A DNA stretch of 64,000 nucleotides from Desulfovermiculus halophilus DSM 18834 (GCF_000620765.1 NZ_JIAK01000015.1:16897-80896), one strand, 5' to 3'. Numbered from the stretch's first letter, positions 1 to 8,973 are shown. The notes: generated from the letters alone by a model not told the origin. Numbers and translations: made by a program.

Positions 1-817
1 GCCAGATATCCATGCAGGCCTCAAACATCTCCCGGGCGGTGGTAACCTCGGTCCGAACGATCCCCTGGGGCAGCCATTGGCTGTTCGGGCCGCAGACACA
101 GTGTACATCCGCTCCCCGCAGCCATGCGGTCAAGGCCATTGCAGCGCCCATTTTCCCGGAGGACGGGTTGGACCAATAGCGGACCGGATCCCAGAACTCC
201 CGGGTCGGGCCAAAAGTGATCAGCACCCTGCGGCCCTGGAGGTCGGATCCGGTCATGCTCTGCAGGGTTTTCCAGAATATCTCGGGGCCGCTGGCCAGGC
301 GTCCGGCTCCCTGGTCTCCGCAGGCCACCAGCCCCCGGTCCGGGGGGATAAGATGGACGGAGTCCCTTTGCTCCAGGCGGTGAACATTCTCCTGCGTTGC
401 CTCGGCCTCCCACAGGTTGGGGTTCATGGCCGGGGCAAGGACAATGGGACAGGGGGCAGCCAGCAGCTGACAGGAAAGCATGGTATCCGCCAGGCCGGAG
501 GCCAGTTTGCCCAGGGTGTTGGCGCTGGCCGGAGCCACAAGAAAGGCCCGGCTCTCCTGCCCTGGCTCCAGGTGGGCGTAGACGTCGTCGCCGGGGGCGA
601 ACAGCCGGGTATAGACCGGCTGCACCCCCAGGGCGGTCAAGGACAGCGGAGTGATGAATTCAGCCCCGGCCCGGGTCAGGGTCGCACCCACTCGGAGTCC
701 GAACTTCTGAAAGGCCCGGCAGAGATCCAGGGCCTTGTACGCGGCGATGCTGCCGCAGATGCCCAGATGGAGCCGGGCCCCTGCGACGGTGGACAAATAG
801 TAGTGGTCTGGGATCAT
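1..817 (-). CDS. coaBC: Phosphopantothenoylcysteine decarboxylase / phosphopantothenate-cysteine ligase (partial, C-terminus beyond window)
   Basis: Bifunctional cytosolic CoA-biosynthesis enzyme. It couples cysteine to 4'-phosphopantothenate (CoaB) and decarboxylates the product with FMN (CoaC). About 272 N-terminal residues are present. The CoaC domain covers roughly residues 15-190 and shows the flavin-domain start GICGSIAAYK, the catalytic His in the AHLEPGQ region, the PASANTLGK loop, PAMNPNLW (the PxMNxxMW substrate motif) and the ACGDQGAGR clamp. CoaB begins near residue 195 with TFGPTRE and SNPSSGKMG. The ATG at 817 overlaps the stop of the upstream lipoprotein gene by 3 nt (ATGA), so the two are probably translationally coupled. 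The rest of CoaB lies outside the window. Confidence 0.95.
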   Translation of the reverse strand, partial: MIPDHYYLSTVAGARLHLGICGSIAAYKALDLCRAFQKFGLRVGATLTRAGAEFITPLSLTALGVQPVYTRLFAPGDDVYAHLEPGQESRAFLVAPASANTLGKLASGLADTMLSCQLLAAPCPIVLAPAMNPNLWEAEATQENVHRLEQRDSVHLIPPDRGLVACGDQGAGRLASGPEIFWKTLQSMTGSDLQGRRVLITFGPTREFWDPVRYWSNPSSGKMGAAMALTAWLRGADVHCVCGPNSQWLPQGIVRTEVTTAREMFEACMDIW

Positions 818-1296
818 TGAGACAAAACCCGTTCTGAAAACTCGGAGCCGTCCTGGTTGACGGCCGGGCTGACCCAGATCTCCAACCGGGTGGAGAAGTG
901 GCCTTTGTGAATGCGGATGACGCAGACTTTTTCCGGCTTTTCAAAGACCATGAGATGATGACCGTACTTGAAGTAGCTCAAGGGTGACCAGCCGGCCTCC
1001 GGCATCTCCCGGAGATAAAAGGAGGACAGGGAGGTGGGATCCACCCATCCGGTGTAGACCAGTGCACCGGCCTTGACCTGAGGCGTCTGCATGATGAAGG
1101 AATCATCGCTCTGCAGCTTCATCTCTCCCGGGATGCGGACATCCGTAAACTCATAGGCCGGGGCCGGGGTCTCCAGAGTGGCATTGCCGGACAGGGTGGC
1201 GCCCTGGGGCGATGATTGGGAGGAGGACAGTGCGCTGCAGCCGAATGCACCGAGGCAGGCCAAAACAATTGCAGTCCAGTAAACGTATCTGTGCAT
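814..1296 (-). CDS. Putative lipoprotein of unknown function
   Basis: Predicted 160-residue secreted lipoprotein. The start at 1296 is chosen because GGAGG lies about 7 nt upstream and the protein then opens with MHRYVYW, a hydrophobic stretch and a lipobox ending in GAFGC (Cys near residue 20). The mature part is soluble and ends in a compact domain with VCVIRIHKGHF and RLEIWVSP, which looks like a conserved beta-rich fold, but I do not recognise a named family with certainty. It is co-transcribed with coaBC through a 4-nt overlap and divergent from queA. Envelope function is inferred only from the lipobox. Confidence 0.8.
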   Translation of the reverse strand: MHRYVYWTAIVLACLGAFGCSALSSSQSSPQGATLSGNATLETPAPAYEFTDVRIPGEMKLQSDDSFIMQTPQVKAGALVYTGWVDPTSLSSFYLREMPEAGWSPLSYFKYGHHLMVFEKPEKVCVIRIHKGHFSTRLEIWVSPAVNQDGSEFSERVLSQ

Positions 1297-1407
1297 GGGA
1301 GACCTCCATTCAGGAGTAGACGTTGCATGCGGCCCGGTTTTCAGCCACACTCCACTTCCCGCTGCTCCGGGTTTGAGACTGGGAAATTCAATCATACCGA
1401 TACGCAT

Positions 1408-2514
1408 ATGACAAGGGACAAAACTGACCATCTGCCTGTGGATTACGATCTGGAAAGCTATGCCTTTGACCTGCCTTCCGAACAGATTGCGCAGGCCCCG
1501 TGCGAAGACCGGCAGGGGTCACGGCTGTTGATTCTGGACCGGACCTCGGGGAGTATTCGGCACGAACAGTTCTCACGCCTGGGGGATTTCTTGCCCCCAA
1601 GAAGCGTTATTGTCACCAATGTGAGTAAGGTTATACCGGCCAGACTGCATGGACGCAAGAGGACAACCCAGGGTAAGGTTGAGTTTTTGCTCCTGACCCC
1701 GCTTCCGGCTGTTGAATGCTCCAGGATCAAGGACGGGAACTACCGGGCCAGGGTGGAAGGTCTGCTCCGCCCGGCGAAGGGGTTGCGCCCAGGGAGCCGG
1801 GTGGACCTGCCCGGAGAGATAAAGCTGCAGGTGGAGGCGGTCCATGACTTCGGCCGGAGTACGGTGCTCTTGGAATGGAAAGGAGATTTAGCCGCCATCC
1901 TGGCCAGTTGCGGGAGCCTTCCTTTGCCCCCGTACATTCGGCGGCCGGAGGGACCGGAGGACAGAGACCGGTACCAGACCGTCTACGCCCGGGCCGAGGG
2001 GCTGGGCTCTGTGGCCGCTCCAACGGCCGGGCTGCATTTTACCCGGGGACACATCCGGAATCTGCAGGCCCAGGGACATACCTTTGTGGACCTCATCCTG
2101 TACGTCGGCTACGGGACATTTACTCCAATCCGGGTCAGAGACATCCGCACCCACCGGATGCATGCCGAGCTGATGCAGATTTCGGAGCAGTCTGCGCGGA
2201 CCTTGCAGCAGGCATCAGCTGCAGGGCGGCCCATCGTGGCCGTGGGGACCACCAGCGTCCGGGCCCTGGAGAGCGCGTATGCCCGTTTCGGCGAGATCCG
2301 GGCTTTCTGCGGCTGGACGGATCTGTACCTGTATCCCGGGGCATCGTTTGGGGTGGTTGATCATTTGCTCACAAACTTTCATCTTCCCCGGTCCTCGCTT
2401 ATATTGATGGTTGCCGCATTTGCGGGAAGACAGCAGGTCCTGGACGCCTATGAACAGGCGGTGGCCAGCGGGTACAGATTCTTTTCCTATGGAGACGCCA
2501 TGTTCATCAAATAG
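1408..2514 (+). CDS. queA: S-adenosylmethionine:tRNA ribosyltransferase-isomerase
   Basis: QueA transfers and isomerises the ribosyl moiety of SAM onto 7-aminomethyl-7-deazaguanine in tRNA, giving epoxyqueuosine. The protein is 368 residues, close to the family norm. Diagnostic stretches are YDLPxxxIAQ-like YAFDLPSEQIAQAP near the N-terminus, RLLILDR, the VTNVSKVIPARLHGRK block, APTAGLHFT in the middle, and a C-terminal half with VGTTSVRALESA and TDLYLYPG followed by LLTNFHLPRSSL. I chose the ATG at 1408 because translation from it begins just ahead of the conserved YDLESYAFDLP block; no strong ribosome site is visible. The gene diverges from the lipoprotein-coaBC pair. Confidence 0.96.
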   Translation: MTRDKTDHLPVDYDLESYAFDLPSEQIAQAPCEDRQGSRLLILDRTSGSIRHEQFSRLGDFLPPRSVIVTNVSKVIPARLHGRKRTTQGKVEFLLLTPLPAVECSRIKDGNYRARVEGLLRPAKGLRPGSRVDLPGEIKLQVEAVHDFGRSTVLLEWKGDLAAILASCGSLPLPPYIRRPEGPEDRDRYQTVYARAEGLGSVAAPTAGLHFTRGHIRNLQAQGHTFVDLILYVGYGTFTPIRVRDIRTHRMHAELMQISEQSARTLQQASAAGRPIVAVGTTSVRALESAYARFGEIRAFCGWTDLYLYPGASFGVVDHLLTNFHLPRSSLILMVAAFAGRQQVLDAYEQAVASGYRFFSYGDAMFIK

Positions 2515-2600
2515 GGGACATCAGATCGCAAGAACCGGCGGCTCCATAGAAACGTTGAGGGATCCGGCGGGATGGGGGCGGATGGTTTCACCCGTTCCTA

Positions 2601-2629
2601 TTGACAAAATATGCCGAAACTGGTCTCTA
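2601..2629 (+). promoter_or_regulatory. Candidate sigma70 promoter for the 2-oxoacid oxidoreductase operon
   Basis: A perfect -35 hexamer TTGACA (2601-2606) lies in the 171-bp gap after queA. With a 17-bp spacer the -10 would be TCTCTA, which is a poor match, so the -35 is convincing but the -10 is not. It is placed about 55 nt upstream of the ferredoxin-subunit start. Confidence 0.35.
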
Positions 2630-2685
2630 CCTAAGTTTGGTCCAATTTTGCGGGTTATTGGTTATGAATGTGGAGTGGAGAGGAT

Positions 2686-2925
2686 ATGTCCAGAGTGGAA
2701 ATACGCGAGGAACGATGCAAGGGATGCATGCTGTGCACGACGGTTTGCCCTGCTGGGATTCTGGAGCAGTCCGAGGAGATGAATGCCCTGGGATACAAGG
2801 TTGTGCACATGATTCCTGGAGGAATGGAACAGTGCAAGGGGTGTGCGTTTTGTGCCCAGATCTGTCCGGATATGGTTATCCGGGTCTTTCGGACCCAAAA
2901 CAACGGGGATGGACATGAGGAGTGA
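2686..2925 (+). CDS. 2-oxoacid:ferredoxin oxidoreductase, ferredoxin-like delta subunit
   Basis: A 79-residue protein with two 4Fe-4S motifs: CKGCMLCTTVCP near residues 11-22 and CKGCAFCAQICP near 50-61. It is the electron-transfer subunit of a 2-oxoacid:ferredoxin oxidoreductase, passing electrons from the thiamine site to soluble ferredoxin. The ATG at 2686 follows a purine-rich GGAGTGGAGAGG site; a longer reading from 2668 is possible but less likely. It is the first gene of a tight four-gene operon and overlaps the alpha subunit by 11 bp. Confidence 0.92.
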   Translation: MSRVEIREERCKGCMLCTTVCPAGILEQSEEMNALGYKVVHMIPGGMEQCKGCAFCAQICPDMVIRVFRTQNNGDGHEE

Positions 2926-4003
2926 ACGGATACTGGTCAAGGGAAACGAGGCGATTGCCATGGGGGCCATGGCCGCGGGATGCGAATGCTACTTCGCCTA
3001 CCCCATCACCCCCCAAAGCGATATACCTGAATATTTATCCACGGCCCTGGTGGAGGCCGGGGGAGAGTTCATCCAGGCCGAGAGCGAGATAGCCGCCTCC
3101 AATATGCTGCTTGGGGCCGCGGCCTGCGGCAAGAGAGCGATGACCTCCTCATCCAGCCCGGGGATTTCCCTCAAGCAGGAGGCGATCTCCTACATGGCCG
3201 GAAGCGATCTACCGGCGGTCATCGTCAATATCTGTCGGGGCGGACCCGGACTGGGCAGCATAGATCCGTCCCAGGGGGACTACTATCAGGCCACCCGCGG
3301 GGGCGGACACGGCGACTATCGGACGCTGGTCCTGGCTCCATCCACCTGCCAGGAGGCCTATGATGCGACAATCGAAGCCTTTGATCTGGCCTTTCGCTAC
3401 CGCAATCCGATCATGATCCTTGGAGATGCCATTCTGGGCCAGATGAAGGAGCCCATACATCCCTGGAAGACCCGGGGGAGGCCGGCCGGTGAAGCCGAGG
3501 AATGGTCCTTGAGCGGAGCCAAGGGGCGGGAGCCGCGGCTGCTGAAATCCCTGTATCTGTCCGAAGGGGCCCTGGCCGGGCACCATGCCCATTTGGTTGA
3601 AAAATACCGGACCATGCAGGATGAGGCCAGGGGAGAGCATGTATGGACCGAGGATGCCGATCTGGTAGTTGTGGCCTACGGATCCATAGCCCGAATAGCC
3701 AAAAGCACGGTGCGGACCCTGCGGGCTGAGGGGTACCGGGTGGGGCTTTTTCGTCCGGTGACCCTGTACCCGTTTCCATCCCCGGATCTGGCCGGTCTGG
3801 CCGCCCGGGGCAAGCGGTTTGTGACTGTGGAGCACAATACCGGGCAGATGGTTGACGATGTGCGCCTGGCAATCCGGCGGCACGCCGATTCCGAGCTTTT
3901 GACCGTATATCCGGGCGTTTTGCCCAACCCGGAAGATTTTGAACACCCCATCCGTCGACTGATGGATACCGAGAATCAGCCGGAGGAGGCACGGCATGTA
4001 TAA
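2915..4003 (+). CDS. vorB: 2-oxoacid:ferredoxin oxidoreductase, alpha subunit (VorB-like)
   Basis: Alpha subunit of an anaerobic CoA-dependent 2-oxoacid oxidoreductase, 362 residues. Visible motifs are KGNEAIAMGA, YPITPQSDIPEYL, the QAESEIAA block, MTSSSSPGISLKQE, and GGPGLG...DYYQATRGGGHGDY, the pattern of the branched-chain (2-oxoisovalerate, VorB-like) group. The true substrate, 2-oxoisovalerate or another 2-oxoacid, cannot be fixed from sequence alone. ATG at 2915 is preferred over 2909 because ACGGGG is then about 6 nt upstream. Its end overlaps the beta subunit by 8 bp. Separate alpha, beta, gamma and delta polypeptides are typical of strict anaerobes. Confidence 0.92.
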   Translation: MRSERILVKGNEAIAMGAMAAGCECYFAYPITPQSDIPEYLSTALVEAGGEFIQAESEIAASNMLLGAAACGKRAMTSSSSPGISLKQEAISYMAGSDLPAVIVNICRGGPGLGSIDPSQGDYYQATRGGGHGDYRTLVLAPSTCQEAYDATIEAFDLAFRYRNPIMILGDAILGQMKEPIHPWKTRGRPAGEAEEWSLSGAKGREPRLLKSLYLSEGALAGHHAHLVEKYRTMQDEARGEHVWTEDADLVVVAYGSIARIAKSTVRTLRAEGYRVGLFRPVTLYPFPSPDLAGLAARGKRFVTVEHNTGQMVDDVRLAIRRHADSELLTVYPGVLPNPEDFEHPIRRLMDTENQPEEARHV

Positions 4004-4754
4004 GGAAGAACAGGTTTTTTCCGCTCCGGAGGTGATGGTCGACACCCCCATGCATTTTTGTCCCGGATGCCATCACGGCATCATTCATCGTCTGGTCGGC
4101 GAATGCCTGACCGAACTGGGTCTGGTTGATTCCACGATATGTGTCGGGTCTGTCGGCTGCTCGGTGTTTATCTACAACTACCTGCGGGTGGATGCAGTTG
4201 AATCCCCGCATGGCCGGGCCGCGGCAGTGGCCACCGGGGTCAAGCGGGCCAGGCCGGACAACTTTGTGTTTACCTATCAAGGTGACGGGGACCTGGCCGC
4301 AATCGGGCTTTCGGAGATCGTCTATGCCGCCAACCGGGGGGAGAAAGTGAGTGTGGTCTTTGTGAACAACACTGTCTACGGCATGACCGGCGGACAGATG
4401 GCTCCCACGACCATGGTGGGGCAAAAGACCACCACCTGCGCCGGGGGCCGATGTCAGGAACGGGACGGAGCGCCCCTGAAAATGGCCGAGATGCTGGCTT
4501 CCTTGGAGGGGACGGCATTTTCCGCCCGGGTGGCTGTGGACAGCATTCCGCATTTGAAAAAGGCCAAGAAGGCCCTGCGCAAGGCCTGTGAGGTCCAGAT
4601 CCAGGGCCGGGGGCTGGGTTTTATCGAGTTTCTGTCCGCCTGCCCCACCAACTGGCATATGACTCCCCTGCAAGCCAATGCGCGGATCAGCAAAGAACTG
4701 ACCTCCTATTTTCCCCTGGGGACCTACAAGGAACCGGACCACACCCAGGAGTAG
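3996..4754 (+). CDS. 2-oxoacid:ferredoxin oxidoreductase, thiamine diphosphate-binding beta subunit
   Basis: A 252-residue catalytic subunit. CPGCHHGIIHRL near residue 22 is the N-terminal Cys motif. The thiamine-diphosphate and magnesium motif is GDGDLAAIGLSEI followed by VVFVNNTVYGMTGGQ, near residues 95-130. The FIEFLSACPTNW motif is near the C-terminus. It binds the cofactor that decarboxylates the 2-oxoacid and works with the adjacent alpha, gamma and ferredoxin subunits in the cytoplasm. It overlaps the alpha gene by 8 bp, implying coupled translation. Confidence 0.93.
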   Translation: MYKEEQVFSAPEVMVDTPMHFCPGCHHGIIHRLVGECLTELGLVDSTICVGSVGCSVFIYNYLRVDAVESPHGRAAAVATGVKRARPDNFVFTYQGDGDLAAIGLSEIVYAANRGEKVSVVFVNNTVYGMTGGQMAPTTMVGQKTTTCAGGRCQERDGAPLKMAEMLASLEGTAFSARVAVDSIPHLKKAKKALRKACEVQIQGRGLGFIEFLSACPTNWHMTPLQANARISKELTSYFPLGTYKEPDHTQE

Positions 4755-4779
4755 ATTTTCAGCCAAGGAGTGAAAGGAC

Positions 4780-5349
4780 GTGTATCAGGATGTAATTATT
4801 GCCGGGTTCGGCGGGCAGGGCGTACTGCTCATCGGCAACGTGCTGGCCCAGGCGGCAATGCAGGCCGGGCGGAACGTGACCTTTATGCCCGTCTATGGGG
4901 TGGAGATGCGCGGGGGCACGGCCAACTGCACCGTGGTTGTCTCCGATCAGGAGATTGGATCCCCGGTTATTCATTCCCCTATGAGTGTGATCGCCATGAA
5001 TCAGCCCTCGTTGGTCAAATTTCAACCCAGGCTGAGGTCGGGAGGGATCCTGGTGGTCAACTCCTCTTTGGTGGAGGCCGAGATCCTGGACCAGGAGGGC
5101 GGGCAGACCATTGTCCCTGTTCCGGCCAACGAACTGGCCAACGAGCTGGGCAGCATAAAGATGGCCAATATTGTGGCCCTCGGGGCCTGGGTGCAGGCCA
5201 CCGTAGCCCTGCCCATGCAGAGCGTACGGGATGTGGTTGCCTCCATGTTCGCTTCCAAGGGAGAAAAGCTGATCCAGGCCAACGACGCGGCGCTGCTTCG
5301 CGGGGCTGAATGGGCGCAGAGCCGGGCCCGGGCCGGACAGCCCGTGTGA
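4780..5349 (+). CDS. 2-oxoacid:ferredoxin oxidoreductase, gamma subunit
   Basis: A 189-residue gamma subunit with the characteristic N-terminal GFGGQGVLLIGNVLAQAA and YGVEMRGGTANCTVVVS motifs, the latter in the CoA-interacting domain. The start is GTG at 4780, preceded by an AGGAGTGAAAGGA purine tract. It closes the delta-alpha-beta-gamma operon 25 bp after the beta gene. aroE follows 49 bp later on the same strand and may be co-transcribed. Confidence 0.93.
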   Translation: MYQDVIIAGFGGQGVLLIGNVLAQAAMQAGRNVTFMPVYGVEMRGGTANCTVVVSDQEIGSPVIHSPMSVIAMNQPSLVKFQPRLRSGGILVVNSSLVEAEILDQEGGQTIVPVPANELANELGSIKMANIVALGAWVQATVALPMQSVRDVVASMFASKGEKLIQANDAALLRGAEWAQSRARAGQPV

Positions 5350-5398
5350 GGATACGGGCAGCGCACCTCAAGATGCCTGAGCGCGAGTAAAACGTGCG

Positions 5399-6244
5399 AT
5401 GAATTCGAGCCAGCCAGACCCGACCTGCCCGGTTCATCCCCCTGAGGCCCTGTACGGAGTCCTGGGCCATCCTGTCGGCCATTCCCTGAGCCCGATTCTG
5501 CATTCCTGGGCCCTGGCTGAGCTGGGTTCCCCTGGGGCATATATGCGCTGGGACATCCGGCCGGTAGCCTTAGATGCCTTTATGCTGGCCGTGCGGACCC
5601 TGCCTGTTCACGGGGCGAGTGTCACCCTGCCCTACAAGCAACGGATCATCCCCTACCTGGACCATTTGACCCCGGAGGCCAAAGGCATCAGGGCGGTGAA
5701 CACCCTGTTCTGGGAGCGGGGCGCTTTGTGGGGGGATAATACGGATTGCCTGGGCATCCTGCGCCCTCTCAAAGAGCGGGGGATCCGTCCGGACACGGCT
5801 CTGGTCCTTGGGGCCGGGGGAGCGGCTTTGGCCGCTGTCCGGGCGCTGCGCAGGCTGGGCTGTCCGGGGATCAGGGTGGCCGCGCGGGACCAGAAGAAGG
5901 CAGCAGAGGTGTTTCCGGAGCTTGTGTGTGTGCCCTGGGAGGAACTGGGGACCCAGACTCCGGATCTGGTGCTGAACACAACCCCACTGGGCATGAGAGG
6001 AGATTTGGAAGGCCTGTCGCCGTGGCCGGATCCAGAGGGCCTTTTGGGCGTGGGCTGTGTCTTTGACCTGGTGTACACCCCACTGGAAACCAAGCTTTTG
6101 CAGGAGGCCCGGGCCGCCGGCTGCCGAACCGTCAGCGGTCTGGAGATGTTCGTCCACCAGGCCCTGGGCCAGACACAACGCTGGATCGGCCGGGGCTTTG
6201 ACCCCGGCAGGGCACTGTCCCTGCTGACCGGCTGCCTGCAGTAG
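5399..6244 (+). CDS. aroE: Shikimate dehydrogenase (NADP+)
   Basis: Reduces 3-dehydroshikimate to shikimate in aromatic amino acid synthesis. The 281-residue protein shows GHPVGHSLSPILH (shikimate-binding loop), VTLPYKQ with catalytic Lys near residue 80, GDNTD with Asp near 116, the dinucleotide motif LGAGGAALAAV, and NTTPLGM. The C-terminal helix region GLEMFVHQALGQ is also present. The ATG at 5399 has no strong ribosome site. It is the last gene before the convergent mltD. Confidence 0.96.
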   Translation: MNSSQPDPTCPVHPPEALYGVLGHPVGHSLSPILHSWALAELGSPGAYMRWDIRPVALDAFMLAVRTLPVHGASVTLPYKQRIIPYLDHLTPEAKGIRAVNTLFWERGALWGDNTDCLGILRPLKERGIRPDTALVLGAGGAALAAVRALRRLGCPGIRVAARDQKKAAEVFPELVCVPWEELGTQTPDLVLNTTPLGMRGDLEGLSPWPDPEGLLGVGCVFDLVYTPLETKLLQEARAAGCRTVSGLEMFVHQALGQTQRWIGRGFDPGRALSLLTGCLQ

Positions 6245-6370
6245 AGCAGCCCCGGGGGATGGACTCAGGGGGGCGGCATACCCTTCTGTCTCTAAGAGCC
6301 ACTTTCTGGGGTTAAGAGCCCGAGCTTCGCGACTTTAAAGGAAGGGGGCGCCCCCGGCAGCGGTCGATCC

Positions 6371-8161
6371 TTAGCGGGTATAGATGGTCAGGGTGTCCCC
6401 GGGATGGATGATGTCCCGGGAGGAGAGCTTGTTCCAGTCCATGATCTTGTCCGGACTGACCCCGAATTTTCTGGCAATGGACCAGACGTTGTCTCCTTTT
6501 TGGACTTGATAATCGACCCTGGCCTGTCTGGCGGTTCTCTGGGTTGTGACCTGCTGGGCATGGGTGATGTCCGGGATATACAGCTTGGTGCCCACCTTGA
6601 GCGGGTCCTGTTTGGTCAGCCCGTTGGCCTGGACCAGGGTGGACAGGCTGAGCTCAAACTTGCGGGCGATGCCCCAGAGGGTATCCCCGGACTTGACCGA
6701 GTAATTGGCCCGCTTGGTGGCGATGCGTCTGGTCCCGGCCCGGCCGGGAAGCTGTATCTTCTGGCCGACTGAGAGGTGTTGGGCGTTGAGCTTCGGGTTG
6801 GTCCGGCGCAGGGACTGGACTGAAATGTCCATGCTTCTGGCTATGCTCCACAGGGTATCGCCGGAACGAACAATATACGTTGATCCGGAGCCAGAGTACG
6901 AACCTGTGCCTGCAGGCTGCTCCTGGCCGGGGACCAGGACCCACTGGCCGGGCTGAAGGGTGTTTGAGGACGTCTGATTGAAATCCTTGAGGGCGGATAA
7001 GGGGACGTCAAAGCGTTTGGAGAGCTTCCACCAGGAGTCGCCGGGACGGATCCGGTACCGGTGGACGCCTTTGGAGGCCGTGTGGCGGGTGGAGTTCAGG
7101 AACTGTTTGGCTGTCGCGATTTTGGTCTGGGGCAGATACACCCGGGCCTTTCCGTTCGGAGGGGCTGCTGAGCGCAGGAAACGGGGGTTGTAGGTCCGGA
7201 ATTTTTTCCAGCTCAGGCCCACTGCTTCGGCCAGGGCCACAAGATCGGTCCCCGGCTGAACCTGGATTGATGCCGGTTGGGCCGGTGCATCCCAATTCAG
7301 GGGTTCAAAGTCCAATGTCTCCAGGTTGCGGACTATCTTCAGCACGGCCAGAAACTTGGGCACATAGCGGCAGGTTTCGTTGTGCAGGGCCTTGGACGAG
7401 GCCAGGTCGAAATAGTCCGAAGCCCCGCTGCGCCGCATGGCCTGGGAAACATGTCCGCCCCCGGCGTTGTATGCGGCCAGAACCAGATACCAGTCCCCAA
7501 AGCGCTTATAGAGCTGCTTGAGATATTTTGCCGCGGCCACAGTCGCCTTGTACGGGTCCCTGCGTTCATCCACCCACCAATTCGCTTTCAGGCCGAACAT
7601 GCGTCCGGTGGCCGGCATGAACTGCCACATGCCGGCTGCCCCGGCATGGGAATAGGCCAGAGGATCGAATCCGCTTTCGGCAAAGGGGAGAAAAACCAAG
7701 TCCTGGGGAAGTCCGCGCTCTGTAAATACCTTGCGTATATATGGGAGGTAATGTTCGGCCCGCTTCAGCCAGCGCTGAAAGACATGGTGTTTGGTCTTTG
7801 AGTAATAGACGAAGTAGTCGTGAAGGATATCGGTTTCCCGGATGTCCAGTTCAAAGGTGATCTCCGCCTCGCTGTGCAGGGCTTTGCGCTGCTCAGGCGT
7901 CAGCTCCTTTTCTTCGGCTTTGACCTGGGGAGAACCGGTAACCTCTTGGTCCAGAGGCTGGCCGAGATCCGGCCCGGGAGCCGGGATGTTCAGGTGCGCT
8001 CCCTGGGACCGCGAATCGGTCTGATCAGCTTCGGACCGGGACTTGTCCTGATGGGAGGTGCTGGCTTGGTCTGCTGTTTCGGGGCCGGATTCCCCGGGGC
8101 CGACATGGGCGCATCCAGCAAGGAAGACGGCAAAAAGACAGCAGCAAAGGATACAGCGCAT
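6371..8161 (-). CDS. mltD: Lytic transglycosylase lipoprotein with four LysM repeats (MltD-like)
   Basis: A 596-residue membrane-bound murein-cleaving enzyme. It has a signal peptide and lipobox FLAGC (Cys17), a low-complexity linker to about residue 90, then a soluble-lytic-transglycosylase domain (about 130-300) with catalytic Glu near 162 in LPFAESGFDP and the AGMWQFMPATGRMFG motif. Four LysM peptidoglycan-binding repeats follow, each opening with variants of YxVxxGDTLWSIAR; a weaker LysM-like segment (ALAEAVGLSWKKFRTYNPRF) precedes them. E. coli MltD usually has two or three LysM modules, so four is generous. A GAAGGAAAG ribosome site precedes the ATG. The gene diverges from the methyltransferase gene with only 30 bp between starts. 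Confidence 0.95.
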   Translation of the reverse strand: MRCILCCCLFAVFLAGCAHVGPGESGPETADQASTSHQDKSRSEADQTDSRSQGAHLNIPAPGPDLGQPLDQEVTGSPQVKAEEKELTPEQRKALHSEAEITFELDIRETDILHDYFVYYSKTKHHVFQRWLKRAEHYLPYIRKVFTERGLPQDLVFLPFAESGFDPLAYSHAGAAGMWQFMPATGRMFGLKANWWVDERRDPYKATVAAAKYLKQLYKRFGDWYLVLAAYNAGGGHVSQAMRRSGASDYFDLASSKALHNETCRYVPKFLAVLKIVRNLETLDFEPLNWDAPAQPASIQVQPGTDLVALAEAVGLSWKKFRTYNPRFLRSAAPPNGKARVYLPQTKIATAKQFLNSTRHTASKGVHRYRIRPGDSWWKLSKRFDVPLSALKDFNQTSSNTLQPGQWVLVPGQEQPAGTGSYSGSGSTYIVRSGDTLWSIARSMDISVQSLRRTNPKLNAQHLSVGQKIQLPGRAGTRRIATKRANYSVKSGDTLWGIARKFELSLSTLVQANGLTKQDPLKVGTKLYIPDITHAQQVTTQRTARQARVDYQVQKGDNVWSIARKFGVSPDKIMDWNKLSSRDIIHPGDTLTIYTR

Positions 8162-8191
8162 ACAGACTTTCCTTCAAGGAGCTTGGTTTTT

Positions 8192-8947
8192 ATGATGGAT
8201 GACCACGGGTTTCACATTTTCGGCAGGCAGGCGGTGATGGAAGCCCTGCATCGGGCCCCGGAGACCCTGGAGGCAGTCCTGATCCAGGAAAACCGGAAAA
8301 AGGACGTCCAGCCGGTTCTCGCCTTGTGTCGAGAGGCCGGGGTCAAGTTCCAGTTCGTTCCCAAGTCCAAGCTGGACGGCCTGAGCAAAGGGGCGCATCA
8401 GGGATACGGGGCGAAATGTTTTCAACCGGGATTCGTTTCCTCCCTGGAGCTGATCGAGTCGGCCCCCAAAGCACGGCTCCCGGTGATTGTAGCCCTGGAC
8501 CAAGTCCAGGACAGCGGAAACGTGGGGACGTTGGCCCGGAGCGTCTATGCCCTGGGCGGATGCGGCCTGGCCCTTATGCGCCACAGGGGGGCATCGTTGG
8601 GGCAACGGGCACATAAGGCGGCTTCCGGGGCACTGTCCATGCTCCCTATTGCCCGGATTACAAACATGGCAAGATTCCTCGCGACTTGTCAAGACCGAAA
8701 TATCGGGACCTACTATGCGGGCACGGATGAACGCTGCCGGAGCATTTTCGCCACCGAGATCATATGGCCGGCGGTGCTGGTCCTGGGCAATGAAGAGAAA
8801 GGGGTCCGGCCCCTGGTGGCCAAATCCTGCACGGCCGGGGTGACCCTGCCCATGTCCGGGGCCTTTGACTCGTTAAATGTTGCCCAGGCCGGGAGCATGC
8901 TGCTGGCCGAGTTCCTGCGGCAGCATCTGGCCCAGCAGGAGTCGTGA
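8192..8947 (+). CDS. rlmB: TrmH/SpoU-family 2'-O-ribose RNA methyltransferase (RlmB-like)
   Basis: SAM-dependent methyltransferase of the SPOUT class, 251 residues. The N-terminal substrate-binding domain contains FGRQAVMEAL. The knotted catalytic domain contains LDQVQDSGNVGTLARS (motif 1), LVLGNEEKGVRP (motif 2) and LPMSGAFDSLNVAQAGSMLLAEFL (motif 3). RlmB methylates G2251 of 23S rRNA in E. coli; whether this protein targets 23S rRNA or another RNA is inferred. The ATG at 8192 has AAGGAG about 10 nt upstream. Confidence 0.88.
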   Translation: MMDDHGFHIFGRQAVMEALHRAPETLEAVLIQENRKKDVQPVLALCREAGVKFQFVPKSKLDGLSKGAHQGYGAKCFQPGFVSSLELIESAPKARLPVIVALDQVQDSGNVGTLARSVYALGGCGLALMRHRGASLGQRAHKAASGALSMLPIARITNMARFLATCQDRNIGTYYAGTDERCRSIFATEIIWPAVLVLGNEEKGVRPLVAKSCTAGVTLPMSGAFDSLNVAQAGSMLLAEFLRQHLAQQES

Positions 8948-8973
8948 AGGTAAAGGGAAAGAAGGCAGCGGCC

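Noticed and set aside
3209..4766. Long minus-strand reading frames opposite vorB and the beta subunit
   Set aside because: They are mirror frames of strongly conserved plus-strand genes in GC-rich DNA and lack recognisable domains or ribosome sites.
6345..6356. GGGGGCGCCCCC palindrome between aroE and mltD as a terminator
   Set aside because: There is no loop and no clear U-tract in either direction.
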